Source: an uncultured Prevotella sp. (GTDB lineage Bacteria > Bacteroidota > Bacteroidia > Bacteroidales > Bacteroidaceae). Taken from it: a stretch of DNA of 36,632 nucleotides. Numbering within the stretch: position 1 is the first letter of the stretch; each line of letters begins with the position of its first letter. The position numbers and the translations under genes were made by a program. The notes below the pieces were generated by a model. That model had not been told where the DNA came from. It saw nothing but the letters and a program-made list of their open reading frames with translations, and ran no database searches. The stretch is from assembly GCA_934190685.1 (NCBI GenBank), contig CAKPTK010000005.1:1-36632 (forward strand), in the 5' to 3' direction. Below are positions 9,311-17,979 of this stretch, in pieces.

Positions 9311-10096
9311 ATGTTAGGAGCAATTGTTGGTGATGTTGTTGGTTCAAAGTACGAGTTCAACAATACGTTTGATTATAATTTTGAGATGTTTGGCGAGGGC
9401 TGCGACTTCACCGACGACACCATTTGTACTGTGGCGATGGCCGCTGCGATACTGAACAAGCGAAGCTATCAGGAAAGCCTGCACGACTGGTGCCGCCGCT
9501 ATCCCAACCCCAAGGGTGCATACGGTGGAAGATTCGCAGGGTGGATTCATTCCGACAATCCGCAGCCTTACAATAGCTTTGGCAATGGTTCGGCGATGCG
9601 GGTATCTCCTGTCGCTTGGCTATTCGATGACTTGTCACATGTCTTGGAAGAGGCTGAAAAGACTGCACTCCCGACCCATAACCATCCAGAAGGAGTCAAA
9701 GGTGCAAAAGCTGTGGCCCATGCCATCTGGCACTTCAGAAAGAGCAAAGAAAACGACCTTCCCCAAGACGAGGCATTAAAAGCCTTTACGGATATCGTCC
9801 GAAGTTATTATGAGGATTTCGACACAAGGGTTTATCCCAAAGGAGTATTCGACGAAACTTGTATGAATGCAGTACCTCTCTCCCTCTGTCTCGTCGCTCA
9901 ATCAAAAGATTTTGAGGATGCCATCCGCTTAGCCATATCTCATGGGGGTGACAGCGACACCATCGGAGCCATCGTCGGTTCCATTGCCGAAGCAAGATTC
10001 GGTATTTCTCAAAATATAAGAAACAAAGTGATGTCTTATCTTCCTGAGGACATGCTGAAAATCTATCAGCAGTTTGAGTCTGCCAGTAAAATCTAA
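9311..10096 (+). CDS. ADP-ribosylglycohydrolase family protein (ARH/DraG type)
   Basis: Family members remove ADP-ribose from modified proteins or nucleic acids using two metal ions. The 261-aa product has every signature: GAIVGDVVGS at the N-terminus, the metal-binding FTDDT at residues 33-37, GNGSAMR near 91-97, THNHPEG near 122-128, and HGGDSDTIGAI at 211-221, which supplies the second pair of metal-binding aspartates. The start follows the sigma/macro gene stop by 4 bases, so the two form an operon. Since the upstream gene ends in a macro-like domain, both products may act on ADP-ribose. No ADP-ribosyltransferase is visible in the window. Family assignment is firm; the substrate is unknown. 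Confidence 0.94.
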   Translation: MLGAIVGDVVGSKYEFNNTFDYNFEMFGEGCDFTDDTICTVAMAAAILNKRSYQESLHDWCRRYPNPKGAYGGRFAGWIHSDNPQPYNSFGNGSAMRVSPVAWLFDDLSHVLEEAEKTALPTHNHPEGVKGAKAVAHAIWHFRKSKENDLPQDEALKAFTDIVRSYYEDFDTRVYPKGVFDETCMNAVPLSLCLVAQSKDFEDAIRLAISHGGDSDTIGAIVGSIAEARFGISQNIRNKVMSYLPEDMLKIYQQFESASKI

Positions 10097-10103
10097 CATA
10101 TCA

Positions 10104-10150
10104 GTAACGACAAGCGGGACTACATATCTTGTAGCCCCGCTTGTCGTTAC
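10104..10150 (+). terminator. Strong hairpin terminator after the ADP-ribosylglycohydrolase gene
   Basis: GTAACGACAAGCGGG (10104-10118) pairs perfectly with 10136-10150; after one A-C mismatch five more pairs extend the stem. TTTTACTTTT follows on the plus strand. The vWA stop codon lies just outside on the other side, so the element separates two convergent genes and may stop both. Confidence 0.88.
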
Positions 10151-10152
10151 TT

Positions 10153-10776
10153 TTACTTTTCCTTGAAATAGCAGCCCTCCGGCATCACTATGTCTGCAGC
10201 CCTGCACTTGTTGAATCTTTCCCTTGCCCGGTTCTCGCAAGCGAACATTTCCTTGGTGCCTGCCTCGTCTTCTGAGAATTGGAAATGGTTGTCGATGCCC
10301 ATATCCATGGCGATGGACTCCACATCCAAATCATCGGTGCCGATGAATGTGAAAGTCCAGTTCTGCTTTTTCAACTTCTCGATGAGATTCTTGATCATTT
10401 TCAAGTTGTACTCCTCGCTACAGTTTTCCTCTCCATCCGTGATGATTGTAACCAACACGCTGTCCTCTTCCGTAGCTTGGGCGTTTATCTTGGCTATACC
10501 CATGCCGATGGCGTCATAGAGAGGTGTTCCACCACAGGGATTGTAATCCCGAGACTTCAACGGTCTGATACGATTGGCACCTACATTATCATAAAACAAC
10601 TTCTTGTGGGTACTGTCGAAAGTGATGAGTGTAACGCGCTGCTCCAAGTTCTTGTGCGCTTTCTGTAACTTCTGAATGGTTGTCAACGTCTCGTTGATAC
10701 CGACCAACGCTTGGCGTTCTATCACACTCATGCTGCCACTCTCGTCTACAACCAAAAGATTGAATACTCTTTTCAT
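10153..10776 (-). CDS. von Willebrand factor A domain protein (TerY-like)
   Basis: A 207-aa protein that is essentially a single vWA domain. The MIDAS metal site is complete: DESGS at residues 11-15, the threonine of GGTPLYDAIG at 84, and the aspartate of IITDGEE at 114. Such stand-alone bacterial vWA proteins resemble TerY of tellurite/stress gene clusters and act as metal-dependent protein-binding modules. There is no signal peptide, so it is cytoplasmic. It is convergent with the ADP-ribosylglycohydrolase gene and shares its terminator. The ATG is preceded by a strong AGGAGA (10785-10790) at 8 bases, unusual for Bacteroidota. The target is unknown; calling it part of the ADP-ribose cassette is inference from position only. 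Confidence 0.88.
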   Translation of the reverse strand: MKRVFNLLVVDESGSMSVIERQALVGINETLTTIQKLQKAHKNLEQRVTLITFDSTHKKLFYDNVGANRIRPLKSRDYNPCGGTPLYDAIGMGIAKINAQATEEDSVLVTIITDGEENCSEEYNLKMIKNLIEKLKKQNWTFTFIGTDDLDVESIAMDMGIDNHFQFSEDEAGTKEMFACENRARERFNKCRAADIVMPEGCYFKEK

Positions 10777-10863
10777 ACTTTGTTTCTCCTATAATTAATT
10801 CAACATGTTTTATCGTTGTCTTTTATTCTTTATAAGAAAAAAGAGTATGAATAATTAAGCGTG

Positions 10864-10905
10864 CAAAAAAATATTGCCGCCCTACTTACAGCGAGCGGTA
10901 ATATT
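10864..10905 (-). terminator. Terminator of the SusCD/peptidase operon
   Basis: Arms 10870-10880 and 10895-10905 pair with one mismatch around a 14-base loop. On the minus strand the stem is followed at once by TTTTTTTGC. It begins 4 bases after the stop codon of the last operon gene. Confidence 0.75.
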
Positions 10906-10909
10906 TCTT

Positions 10910-12064
10910 TTACTTAAACATTTCCTTGATGGTCTTATGCAATACAGGACCGTGCATATTCTGCAGCACGATATTCCCGTTCCGGTCTATCAACACGATA
11001 TAAGGGATGGCCTGCACGGCATATGCCAAGGCTCCCGGGTCCTTGAATCCCTGTAGCGAGGAAATATGAGTCCAAGGCAGGTCGTGTTTTTTGATTGCCT
11101 CTGCCCATTTCTGCCTGTTGGTGTCAAGCGACACACTAACCACATTGAATCCTTCGCCATGATATGCCGAATAAAGTTCCTTCAAGTCTTTCGTCTCCTG
11201 AATGCACGGGCCACACCATGATGCCCAGAAATCCAACAAGGTAACCTTGCCTTTCTGTACATAGTCGGAGAAATGTACGGACTTTCCACCCTGCGTCTTG
11301 GAAACAAAGTCCTTGTATGAATTGCCCACCGTGGTTGCCTTGCGTGCCTGTTCTGCCTCGCGCTGAGCCTCAGCCTCGGCTTCAACCAAGCGTTCTGCTT
11401 GATGGAGATAAACCGGATTCACCTTTCGGCACATCTCGGCATAGAAATCGGCGGGGAAATAGTCTTTTCCATAGGTGAGCAGTAAACGTGCTCCCACTTT
11501 GTTGTCGATGTTGGCAGCAATGAACGCATTGAGATATTTGCGGCTGCCTTGATAAAGGGTTGTGAGTTTCCGGGAATACGCTTCGTTCTCAGCGTCCGTA
11601 TAGGGACGTTTCCTCTCCGCCTCCTGACGCTGCTGCATCATCTGGTCCACCTGATGACGGACTTCCCGGTCATGAGTCAGCACCATATCGTCATATTGTT
11701 GGTTCAACGTTCCGCCCTTGAGGGTCTGCACATAGTCATGACAGTCGGCTTCCACTTGTCCTTTCTCCAAGATGCAATTGAGCTCAGGAAGTCCATAGTC
11801 GAAATGAAGGTCTTTCGGCGGCAACGCCACCAATGCCCAACAAGCGCTGTCGGGTGCTGCAACCGAGAAATGGTATTGACCATTCACAATCTTGCAACTA
11901 TCCACCTTGACATTCTTGTCACGAGCCACGACATCCGTTTTGAACAGATAAATCGTCAATCCATCAAACTGCTTGGTGTTCACATCACCTTTCATCTCAA
12001 AGGTCTGTGCCTGTGTTGACAAGCCGAGTGCCAACAACACAGTCGTCAATATAGTTGTTTTCAT
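10910..12064 (-). CDS. TlpA-like thioredoxin-fold protein with N-terminal DUF4369-like domain
   Basis: A 384-aa exported thiol-disulfide protein. A signal peptide ends at STQAQ (residue 20). Residues 21 to about 120 resemble the beta-rich DUF4369 domain, residues 130-245 form a charged helical segment rich in Q, E, A and R, and a TlpA/AhpC-type thioredoxin fold occupies about 250-384. The redox motif is WCGPC (C284, C287), with the cis-proline segment AIPYIVLIDRNG later. Periplasmic family members reduce or exchange disulfides. It is the last gene of the operon; its start overlaps the S41 stop by 4 bases, so translation is coupled. In context it probably reduces disulfides in imported peptides or maintains the peptidases. 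Confidence 0.9.
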   Translation of the reverse strand: MKTTILTTVLLALGLSTQAQTFEMKGDVNTKQFDGLTIYLFKTDVVARDKNVKVDSCKIVNGQYHFSVAAPDSACWALVALPPKDLHFDYGLPELNCILEKGQVEADCHDYVQTLKGGTLNQQYDDMVLTHDREVRHQVDQMMQQRQEAERKRPYTDAENEAYSRKLTTLYQGSRKYLNAFIAANIDNKVGARLLLTYGKDYFPADFYAEMCRKVNPVYLHQAERLVEAEAEAQREAEQARKATTVGNSYKDFVSKTQGGKSVHFSDYVQKGKVTLLDFWASWCGPCIQETKDLKELYSAYHGEGFNVVSVSLDTNRQKWAEAIKKHDLPWTHISSLQGFKDPGALAYAVQAIPYIVLIDRNGNIVLQNMHGPVLHKTIKEMFK

Positions 12065-13377
12065 TTTCTGTTCAATATTTCGTTGTATTCCTTACCATCT
12101 ATAATTTCCAACGCACGCTTCATCACATTATTTTGTGCGTTGAAGAGTTTGTAGTAGAGATTATTATCTTGATAGAGTTGACTGCATATCACAGCTTTCA
12201 TTTGGGCCTTGACCATGGCTTCCGACCGGGCATAGTCTGTCTTGTCGGTGGGTATGCCTGCACCCTCAGCTGTTTGGCACACTGCCTTCATCAACTCTTC
12301 GGGAGTGTCATATTCCTTGATGAAACTGTCGGCATTAGGATATTTCTTCAGTAGTTGCGCTTTCAAGTCTTGCACATATTTCTTGCCCACCGCAGTCTGT
12401 ACCCCACTATAGGTGATCAAGGCATACCAGTTGGTCATGTAGTCGGCATTAGGCTCCACATCGACATCGGCCTCCACACCGCCCCTACACTTCAAGGGAC
12501 GATGGGTCAGCAATGACTTCCACACTCGGGTAGAGTCGGCTGTCGCCATGCCTTTATAGGGCTTCTGAATAGACATGCCTGCAGGAGTGAGATAGCGTGC
12601 CACCGTGATGCGCAAGGCTGAGCCGTCGCTGAAAGGAAGGGTCTCCTGGATGAGTCCCTTGCCAAAGGTTGTCTTGCCCACCAACACACCACGATCCCAG
12701 TCACGGATAGCAGCAGAAAAGATTTCGGCAGCCGATTTTGTCTGGTCACCCACCAACAGGACAAGTCGTCCTTTCTCCATGTTCCCTTTGACTTTTGCCT
12801 TGAACGACTCACTAGGAATGTGCGCGCCCTTGGTCGAGACAATGAGTTTGTCGCCATCAAGGAATTCGTCTGCCAGCGCCACCGCTGCGTCAAAGAGTCC
12901 ACCACCGTTGTTGCGGAGGTCGAGAACCAAGTTTTTCAGTCCTTTTTTCTTGAGTTCCGCCAAGGCTTTTCTGAAGTCGGCAAGAGTAGTCTCCGAGAAC
13001 ATTGACAGACAGATGTAGCCAGTGTTCTTGGTTGCCATATAATGCGATTTGATAGTAGACGGCAGCATTCCTACCAACGGAGTCTTTCCTTTCGACTGGG
13101 AAGAGTCTGCCGGAGCAGAAAGATTTGTTGCAGGCTTGCCTGTGATGACTTCCTCGTTGGCTTTTGCAGTCACAGGAGGGAGATACTCGGAGAAGGGGTC
13201 CAAGGATTGTAGCATCTTGGCAATCTCCGTATCCACAAACTGCGCCTTGTTGACACTGTCCACATACATATTGGTCACGGCATACATCGCCATGTTGAAT
13301 TTCTCCTCAGGGGAGTTTTGTGCCTGTGCCGACAGTGTGGTCAGCGCAAGCAGGGAAGAAATAATTTTTGTCTTCAT
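12061..13377 (-). CDS. S41 family (C-terminal processing) peptidase lacking a PDZ domain
   Basis: A 438-aa exported serine peptidase of the CtpA/Tsp family. The signal peptide ends near LSAQAQ (residue 20). A short helical N-part (MLQSLDPFSEYLPP, residues 55-68) leads to the catalytic core: GYICLSMFSETTLADF near 120-135, LVLDLRNNGGGLFDAA near 150-165, Ser215 in KSAAEIF and Lys240 in GKTTFGKGLIQ. The PDZ domain normally found after the DPFSEY segment is missing: only about 40 low-complexity residues (77-115) join the two parts. I start at ATG 13377, which overlaps the S9 stop by 4 bases (ATGA); a TTG three codons earlier is less likely. It is followed by the TlpA-like gene with another 4-base overlap. 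Confidence 0.92.
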   Translation of the reverse strand: MKTKIISSLLALTTLSAQAQNSPEEKFNMAMYAVTNMYVDSVNKAQFVDTEIAKMLQSLDPFSEYLPPVTAKANEEVITGKPATNLSAPADSSQSKGKTPLVGMLPSTIKSHYMATKNTGYICLSMFSETTLADFRKALAELKKKGLKNLVLDLRNNGGGLFDAAVALADEFLDGDKLIVSTKGAHIPSESFKAKVKGNMEKGRLVLLVGDQTKSAAEIFSAAIRDWDRGVLVGKTTFGKGLIQETLPFSDGSALRITVARYLTPAGMSIQKPYKGMATADSTRVWKSLLTHRPLKCRGGVEADVDVEPNADYMTNWYALITYSGVQTAVGKKYVQDLKAQLLKKYPNADSFIKEYDTPEELMKAVCQTAEGAGIPTDKTDYARSEAMVKAQMKAVICSQLYQDNNLYYKLFNAQNNVMKRALEIIDGKEYNEILNRK

Positions 13378-15950
13378 TTCATCCAATCGGGTTTGGGTTC
13401 GTTCTTCAAATAGTAACCAAAGAAGTTGGTCAACTTCTCTGTGAAGTCGCGGCAGTTGGCCTCGCCGCCCATCTGGTGTCCTTCATTCTTGTAGAAGAGC
13501 AGCCAGGCCGGCCGCTGCAGACGGCGCATCGCCAAAAAGAGTGCCATACCTTGATAGGGTTGCACACTGCGGTCTTCCGAGCCATGGAAGATGAGTAGAG
13601 GGGTGTGTATCTTGTCGGCATGATAGACGGCGGAATTGTCGGTGTACATTTGTGGGGCTTCCCACAGAGTCTTGCCGAGTCGTCCCTGGGCATCCTCCTC
13701 AAAATAGAGGTTGGGCTGCCCTGTGCCACGCATCATCAGATAGTCCGCCACCATGTCGGTGACAGCCGAACAGGGAGAGGCGCACTTGAAGAGGTTGGTC
13801 CGGGTGACAAGATAGGCGGTCTCAAAGCCACCCCAACTATGGCCGTTCACACCGATACGGGTGCTGTCGGCGATGCCGTCGGCAATCAAACTCTTCACAC
13901 CGCTCACCACAGCGTTGTAGCAGCTTTCGCCGGGCTTGCCGACAGTGGCATGGATGTCAGGTTGAAACACAATGTAACCATTGCTCACAAACCACGGGAT
14001 GTCGATGATGGCGCTGCTGTATTCTGGAATGCGGTAATTGTTCAAGTTCTGGGTCTCCCGCTCATAGAAGGTGACTATCATAGGATAGGACTTCCCTTTC
14101 TGATAACCTTCCGGCAGAAACAGGTTCCCGTCGTTGCGCTTGCCTTCATAGTTGGTCCAAGTGTAAAGGCGGGAAGTGCCCCAAGTCAGTTGTCGTTGCT
14201 GGGGATTCATATCTGTAACCCGACGAGGATGACTGAAGTTTACATTGCTCAACCAATAGTCGCGCTCTCCATAGTTCTCTTTCAGCCATAGCAGTGTCTT
14301 GCCATCGGTTGAAATGTCCTTGACGCTCAAATTGGAACCGGGCATCAGCGCCACCTTGCTCACTTTGCCGTTGACCAAGGAATAGAGTCCTGTACTCCGG
14401 GTGGTCATATCCGTGCCGGAGAGATATATTCCTCCTGCTATTGAAGGAGCGCATTCCGCCATTTTTAGACGCACTTGGTTCGCTCTGCCCCACCCTGCGG
14501 TCAGACACACGGCTTTCTGCTGGCCGTTGAGGTCGAGTTGCCACAAATCATAGCGGTCATAAACCGTCAATGTATGCTTGTCGGTGTTCCAAGAGGCCAC
14601 CCCGTAGGCTCCCGGCAAGAAAGGATAGTCACTGTCTTCATCATAGAGCGGATAGGGTATTTTTCCTGTAGACACATCACGCATCTCACCTGTCGCCATG
14701 TTCACGATGTTCCAAGCTTTTGTCGTGGGCAGATACACGGCGAGCCACTTGCCGTCAGGACTCCACGACAGATTGAAGAGTCCGTGGGAAGCCAACAGCT
14801 TACAGGTGCCGTTTGTTCCTATATAATAGAGGTCGGTATTGGGTGTCATCTTCCAGTCCGACTCCTTATACCAAGCGGTCGGATCCACGGCAACCGCTCC
14901 CAAGAGACAGTCACCACCGGGAAAGGTCACATTGTGCAGTCCTTTTGTCGGCAGGGTTTTGAGCGTCTTGGTGGCAATGTCATAAATATAGGTGTCATAC
15001 TGCGACGCGTCAAAGCCTCCCTGATTCCGGAACTGTCGACGGGGAGAGATGTTCTCGTCCCATTTCCAAAGTTCCAGTGTCACCTTGGAATTGTCATTTG
15101 CATAATTGTTGGCATAAGCAGTAGGCTCCAAGGCGATGAGATACTGACGGTTGTTGTTGACCAACCGGGAGGCATAACCAATCTTTGTACCCTCGGGCAA
15201 TCCCTTGATGTCGGCAAATTCAAGCAACTTTTGACAGTTGTTGTTCTTCATGTCATACTGCCACAACATAGTGGGCGTATAGGGGTCGTCTGCACAAGTT
15301 GTCGCTCCAATGGTGCCCTTGCCGTTTCCGCTTGGTGGGGTGATGCTGCATATCTGACACGGAATTTGACCAATCTTCCGTGTCTGTCCTTTCTCATAAT
15401 AGCACAAGTTCGACGAGGTCCCATCGGCCTCTACATAGAGCAGGCCGTTGCCTGCCAGCATACAGTTGGATGCCTTGGGAAGGGATGTTTTGTTTCCAGT
15501 CAGCAGGTTGACCATAACGATACCCTTGCTACCGCCCATCTTCCCGGTATAGGCATAGTCGCTCTGTCCGATGGCTATCATATATTCACCTTTTGGCCAT
15601 GCCGTGGTCTTGCCTGTCTGCAAGTTAAGCGTATAGAGTTCAGCTTCGCCTTGTGCGTTGGTCTTGCTGTATTTCAGCACTTTTCCACCAGCCAAGAACT
15701 GCTGGTCGGAGACATGGGGCAAAATCCTCGTGCTGCGTTTGGCGACATCATAGAGATACACGGAGTCGGGACTGGCGTCATAGAGTCTTCGGTATTTGTA
15801 GGTCAGCCACCGGCCATTGCCAGCCAGGCTGATATTGTCCATCGACTGCCACTTTCGGCAGTCGTCTATAGACAAAGACCGCTTTTGAGCGGAAGCAGTA
15901 GCTCCACCCAAAGCGGTCATGATAGTTAGAGAGATTATCAATCGTTTCAT
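13374..15950 (-). CDS. S9 family prolyl-oligopeptidase-like serine peptidase (exported)
   Basis: An 858-aa alpha/beta-hydrolase peptidase with a signal peptide ending at ATASAQ (about residue 21). An N-terminal beta-propeller-like region spans about residues 30-600, with repeated WSPDGKWLAVY-type blades. The catalytic domain has Ser705 in GVNGHSWGG, Asp793 in FHGSEDRSV and His825 in NEGHQMGG, the normal DPP IV/acylaminoacyl peptidase order. Such enzymes cut short peptides, often after proline. The gene lies 12 bases after the 662-aa thioredoxin-like gene and overlaps the S41 gene by 4 bases, placing two peptidases in series in the same compartment. Substrate specificity cannot be read from the sequence. 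Confidence 0.94.
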   Translation of the reverse strand: MKRLIISLTIMTALGGATASAQKRSLSIDDCRKWQSMDNISLAGNGRWLTYKYRRLYDASPDSVYLYDVAKRSTRILPHVSDQQFLAGGKVLKYSKTNAQGEAELYTLNLQTGKTTAWPKGEYMIAIGQSDYAYTGKMGGSKGIVMVNLLTGNKTSLPKASNCMLAGNGLLYVEADGTSSNLCYYEKGQTRKIGQIPCQICSITPPSGNGKGTIGATTCADDPYTPTMLWQYDMKNNNCQKLLEFADIKGLPEGTKIGYASRLVNNNRQYLIALEPTAYANNYANDNSKVTLELWKWDENISPRRQFRNQGGFDASQYDTYIYDIATKTLKTLPTKGLHNVTFPGGDCLLGAVAVDPTAWYKESDWKMTPNTDLYYIGTNGTCKLLASHGLFNLSWSPDGKWLAVYLPTTKAWNIVNMATGEMRDVSTGKIPYPLYDEDSDYPFLPGAYGVASWNTDKHTLTVYDRYDLWQLDLNGQQKAVCLTAGWGRANQVRLKMAECAPSIAGGIYLSGTDMTTRSTGLYSLVNGKVSKVALMPGSNLSVKDISTDGKTLLWLKENYGERDYWLSNVNFSHPRRVTDMNPQQRQLTWGTSRLYTWTNYEGKRNDGNLFLPEGYQKGKSYPMIVTFYERETQNLNNYRIPEYSSAIIDIPWFVSNGYIVFQPDIHATVGKPGESCYNAVVSGVKSLIADGIADSTRIGVNGHSWGGFETAYLVTRTNLFKCASPCSAVTDMVADYLMMRGTGQPNLYFEEDAQGRLGKTLWEAPQMYTDNSAVYHADKIHTPLLIFHGSEDRSVQPYQGMALFLAMRRLQRPAWLLFYKNEGHQMGGEANCRDFTEKLTNFFGYYLKNEPKPDWMK

Positions 15951-15962
15951 TTAACAGAACGC

Positions 15963-17951
15963 TTATTTCATCTTCTTGATCATCTCCACGGCGCAACTGA
16001 TTTCGTCGCAGAGTTGTGAGGGACTGCCTGAGTAGCCCTCGGCTGTATAGAGCAACTTGCCATTGCGGACAATGACCTTGCGAGGAATGCCTGAGGAATT
16101 GAACAATTTGGCAAAGATGCTGAATCCTGCACTGTATTCCTTACTGCCTGGCTTCTTGTTGTCATACATCACATTGAAATTGTTATAGCCTTTAGCCTTC
16201 ATGAATTTCTCTGTGACAGCTCTTCCTTCATAACCTCTATCCTGGGTATTGACAAAAAGGATGACAACATCCTTGTCGTTGGCATATTTGTCCACAGCGA
16301 GCTTCATGCCTTCCATGGCCGCCTTGCAGGGAGCACACCAGTTGGCCCAGAAATCGATGACCACAATCTTGTTCTTGTAAGAGGCCATGCTCACCTGTTT
16401 GCCCTGAGCGTCGGTCAAGATGAAGTTGGGGACGGCGGTGTTCATCAAGTGAGACTTCACCTCTTCCTCAAGTGCCACCTTGGCTTTGTCGCTCTTCAAA
16501 CTGTCCAGGAATTTCTGGAAGTCGGCATTGGTCTTGCAACCGCTTTGCTGACGCAGTGTGACGAGCATATCGTTGGTCACAGCGTTATATTTCACAGCGG
16601 TCTTCAAGGCGTTGAGAGCCTCGTTCTTTTTACCGAGTGCCGCCAGCACCTGATAACGTGCCTCGTTGACGGAAGCGTTGGAATAGGCAATCTCCTCGTT
16701 GTCAAAATACTTCATATAGCTGTAAGCCTCGTCATATCGCCGCATGGCGTTAAGCAATTTGATGTGCGTTCCCAGACGATCATAGAATTGATAGTCTGCC
16801 ATCAATTGTGCTTCAGCCGGTGTACTGTAAATACCGTCCATGGTTGAGCGGTCCTGACGTTTTTCAATGAGAAGGTCCATCAATGGCTTCGCCACGCTAT
16901 AGATGGTGTCATTGCCCACAAAGTGCATACGGAAACAACGGAAGATGTTCCAACGATAGCACTCACTCAGCGCCTTGAAGTCGAACATGGGCAGATGCTT
17001 GACAAGACGGTCATACTGCTTTCCGTCGAACAGAGCCTGGCAATACACTCGGGAGAGATTGTAATACATATAGTTGGCGCTGCTGAAATGCTTGCTTGCC
17101 AGACAGTCTTTTTGCGGATATTTGACAAAGAACTTCTCGATGGAGTCGGCTGCCTGTGTGCCCACCAGTTGTTGATAGGCCTGGAAGTCACGGAAACGGG
17201 CGGCATTACCGTTAGGAAAGAGACGATACATCGCCAACTTGATGGAGTCTGCTTTTGCCACATCCTTTGCCTTGAAACGGTACTCGTTCTCAAAGGCGGA
17301 CAGTACAAACTCGTTGTTAGGAAACTGGGTCTTCGCCATGTCGAAGAAGTGGCCAATGGCTTTGTTGTAGTGCTCGCCAGCCATCAGTTCGATGTTCTTC
17401 AGATAGAGGTCGATAAAGTCGGGCATGCGGTCCTGGTAGTTCTGCACCTCCTTGTTGAGCCACATCATCTCCGCCTCGTCCGAGATGCAGAAATTGGTGT
17501 AGTAATTGGTGATGGGAAAATACTTCGGACAACGGAATGTGGCAAATGCAGCGTAGCCGCCTGGCAGAGCTGTGCCGTCGGCCTTGCTGGTCATATACAC
17601 ATAACCGCCATTGGCATCGTTGTTGTCAGCCACACGGTTGTTGATGTCGCCAGCCCGCATCAACAGGGCAAAAAAGGCGCAGTCTGAGGGCAGTTGATAT
17701 TCACCATGCCATTGGTTCTTGCCTTTTTTTTGCAATGTGACGTCATCCACATTCCACACATAGTCCTGATACATGTAGATGACAGCCGACAGAGTGTCGC
17801 GGTTGGCGAGCGGTCCATCGTTGTTGATGTAGTTGAAACTGATTCTCTGGCCAGCCTTGGGTTGGTTGATACCCGAAAGACGGGAGGAAGTCTGAGCTTC
17901 CATGCCCATTACTACGAATAGGTACAAAAGCGAAAGCAAAAGCTTTTTCAT
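15963..17951 (-). CDS. Long exported TlpA-like thioredoxin-fold protein
   Basis: A 662-aa protein with a signal peptide ending near GMEAQ (residue 20). Residues about 25-190 are beta-rich and unassigned, and 190-490 are helical and TPR-like (FRAKDVAKADSIK, RYDEAYSYMKYF and LAALGKKNEALNALK types). The C-terminal 160 residues are a thioredoxin fold with DFWANWCAPCKAAM (C539, C542) and SSGIPRKVIVRNGK as the cis-proline segment. Such proteins are common in Bacteroidota beside SusCD genes but poorly characterised. It is the second thiol protein of the operon, set between the lipoprotein and the S9 peptidase with gaps of 28 and 12 bases. A role in periplasmic disulfide reduction is inferred. Confidence 0.88.
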   Translation of the reverse strand: MKKLLLSLLYLFVVMGMEAQTSSRLSGINQPKAGQRISFNYINNDGPLANRDTLSAVIYMYQDYVWNVDDVTLQKKGKNQWHGEYQLPSDCAFFALLMRAGDINNRVADNNDANGGYVYMTSKADGTALPGGYAAFATFRCPKYFPITNYYTNFCISDEAEMMWLNKEVQNYQDRMPDFIDLYLKNIELMAGEHYNKAIGHFFDMAKTQFPNNEFVLSAFENEYRFKAKDVAKADSIKLAMYRLFPNGNAARFRDFQAYQQLVGTQAADSIEKFFVKYPQKDCLASKHFSSANYMYYNLSRVYCQALFDGKQYDRLVKHLPMFDFKALSECYRWNIFRCFRMHFVGNDTIYSVAKPLMDLLIEKRQDRSTMDGIYSTPAEAQLMADYQFYDRLGTHIKLLNAMRRYDEAYSYMKYFDNEEIAYSNASVNEARYQVLAALGKKNEALNALKTAVKYNAVTNDMLVTLRQQSGCKTNADFQKFLDSLKSDKAKVALEEEVKSHLMNTAVPNFILTDAQGKQVSMASYKNKIVVIDFWANWCAPCKAAMEGMKLAVDKYANDKDVVILFVNTQDRGYEGRAVTEKFMKAKGYNNFNVMYDNKKPGSKEYSAGFSIFAKLFNSSGIPRKVIVRNGKLLYTAEGYSGSPSQLCDEISCAVEMIKKMK

Positions 17952-17979
17952 TGTGTTTTATATAAAATGTTTTGGTTGT

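Noticed and set aside
14475..15929. 484-codon plus-strand frame
   Set aside because: Antisense to the S9 peptidase propeller region; its length reflects codon bias, not a gene.
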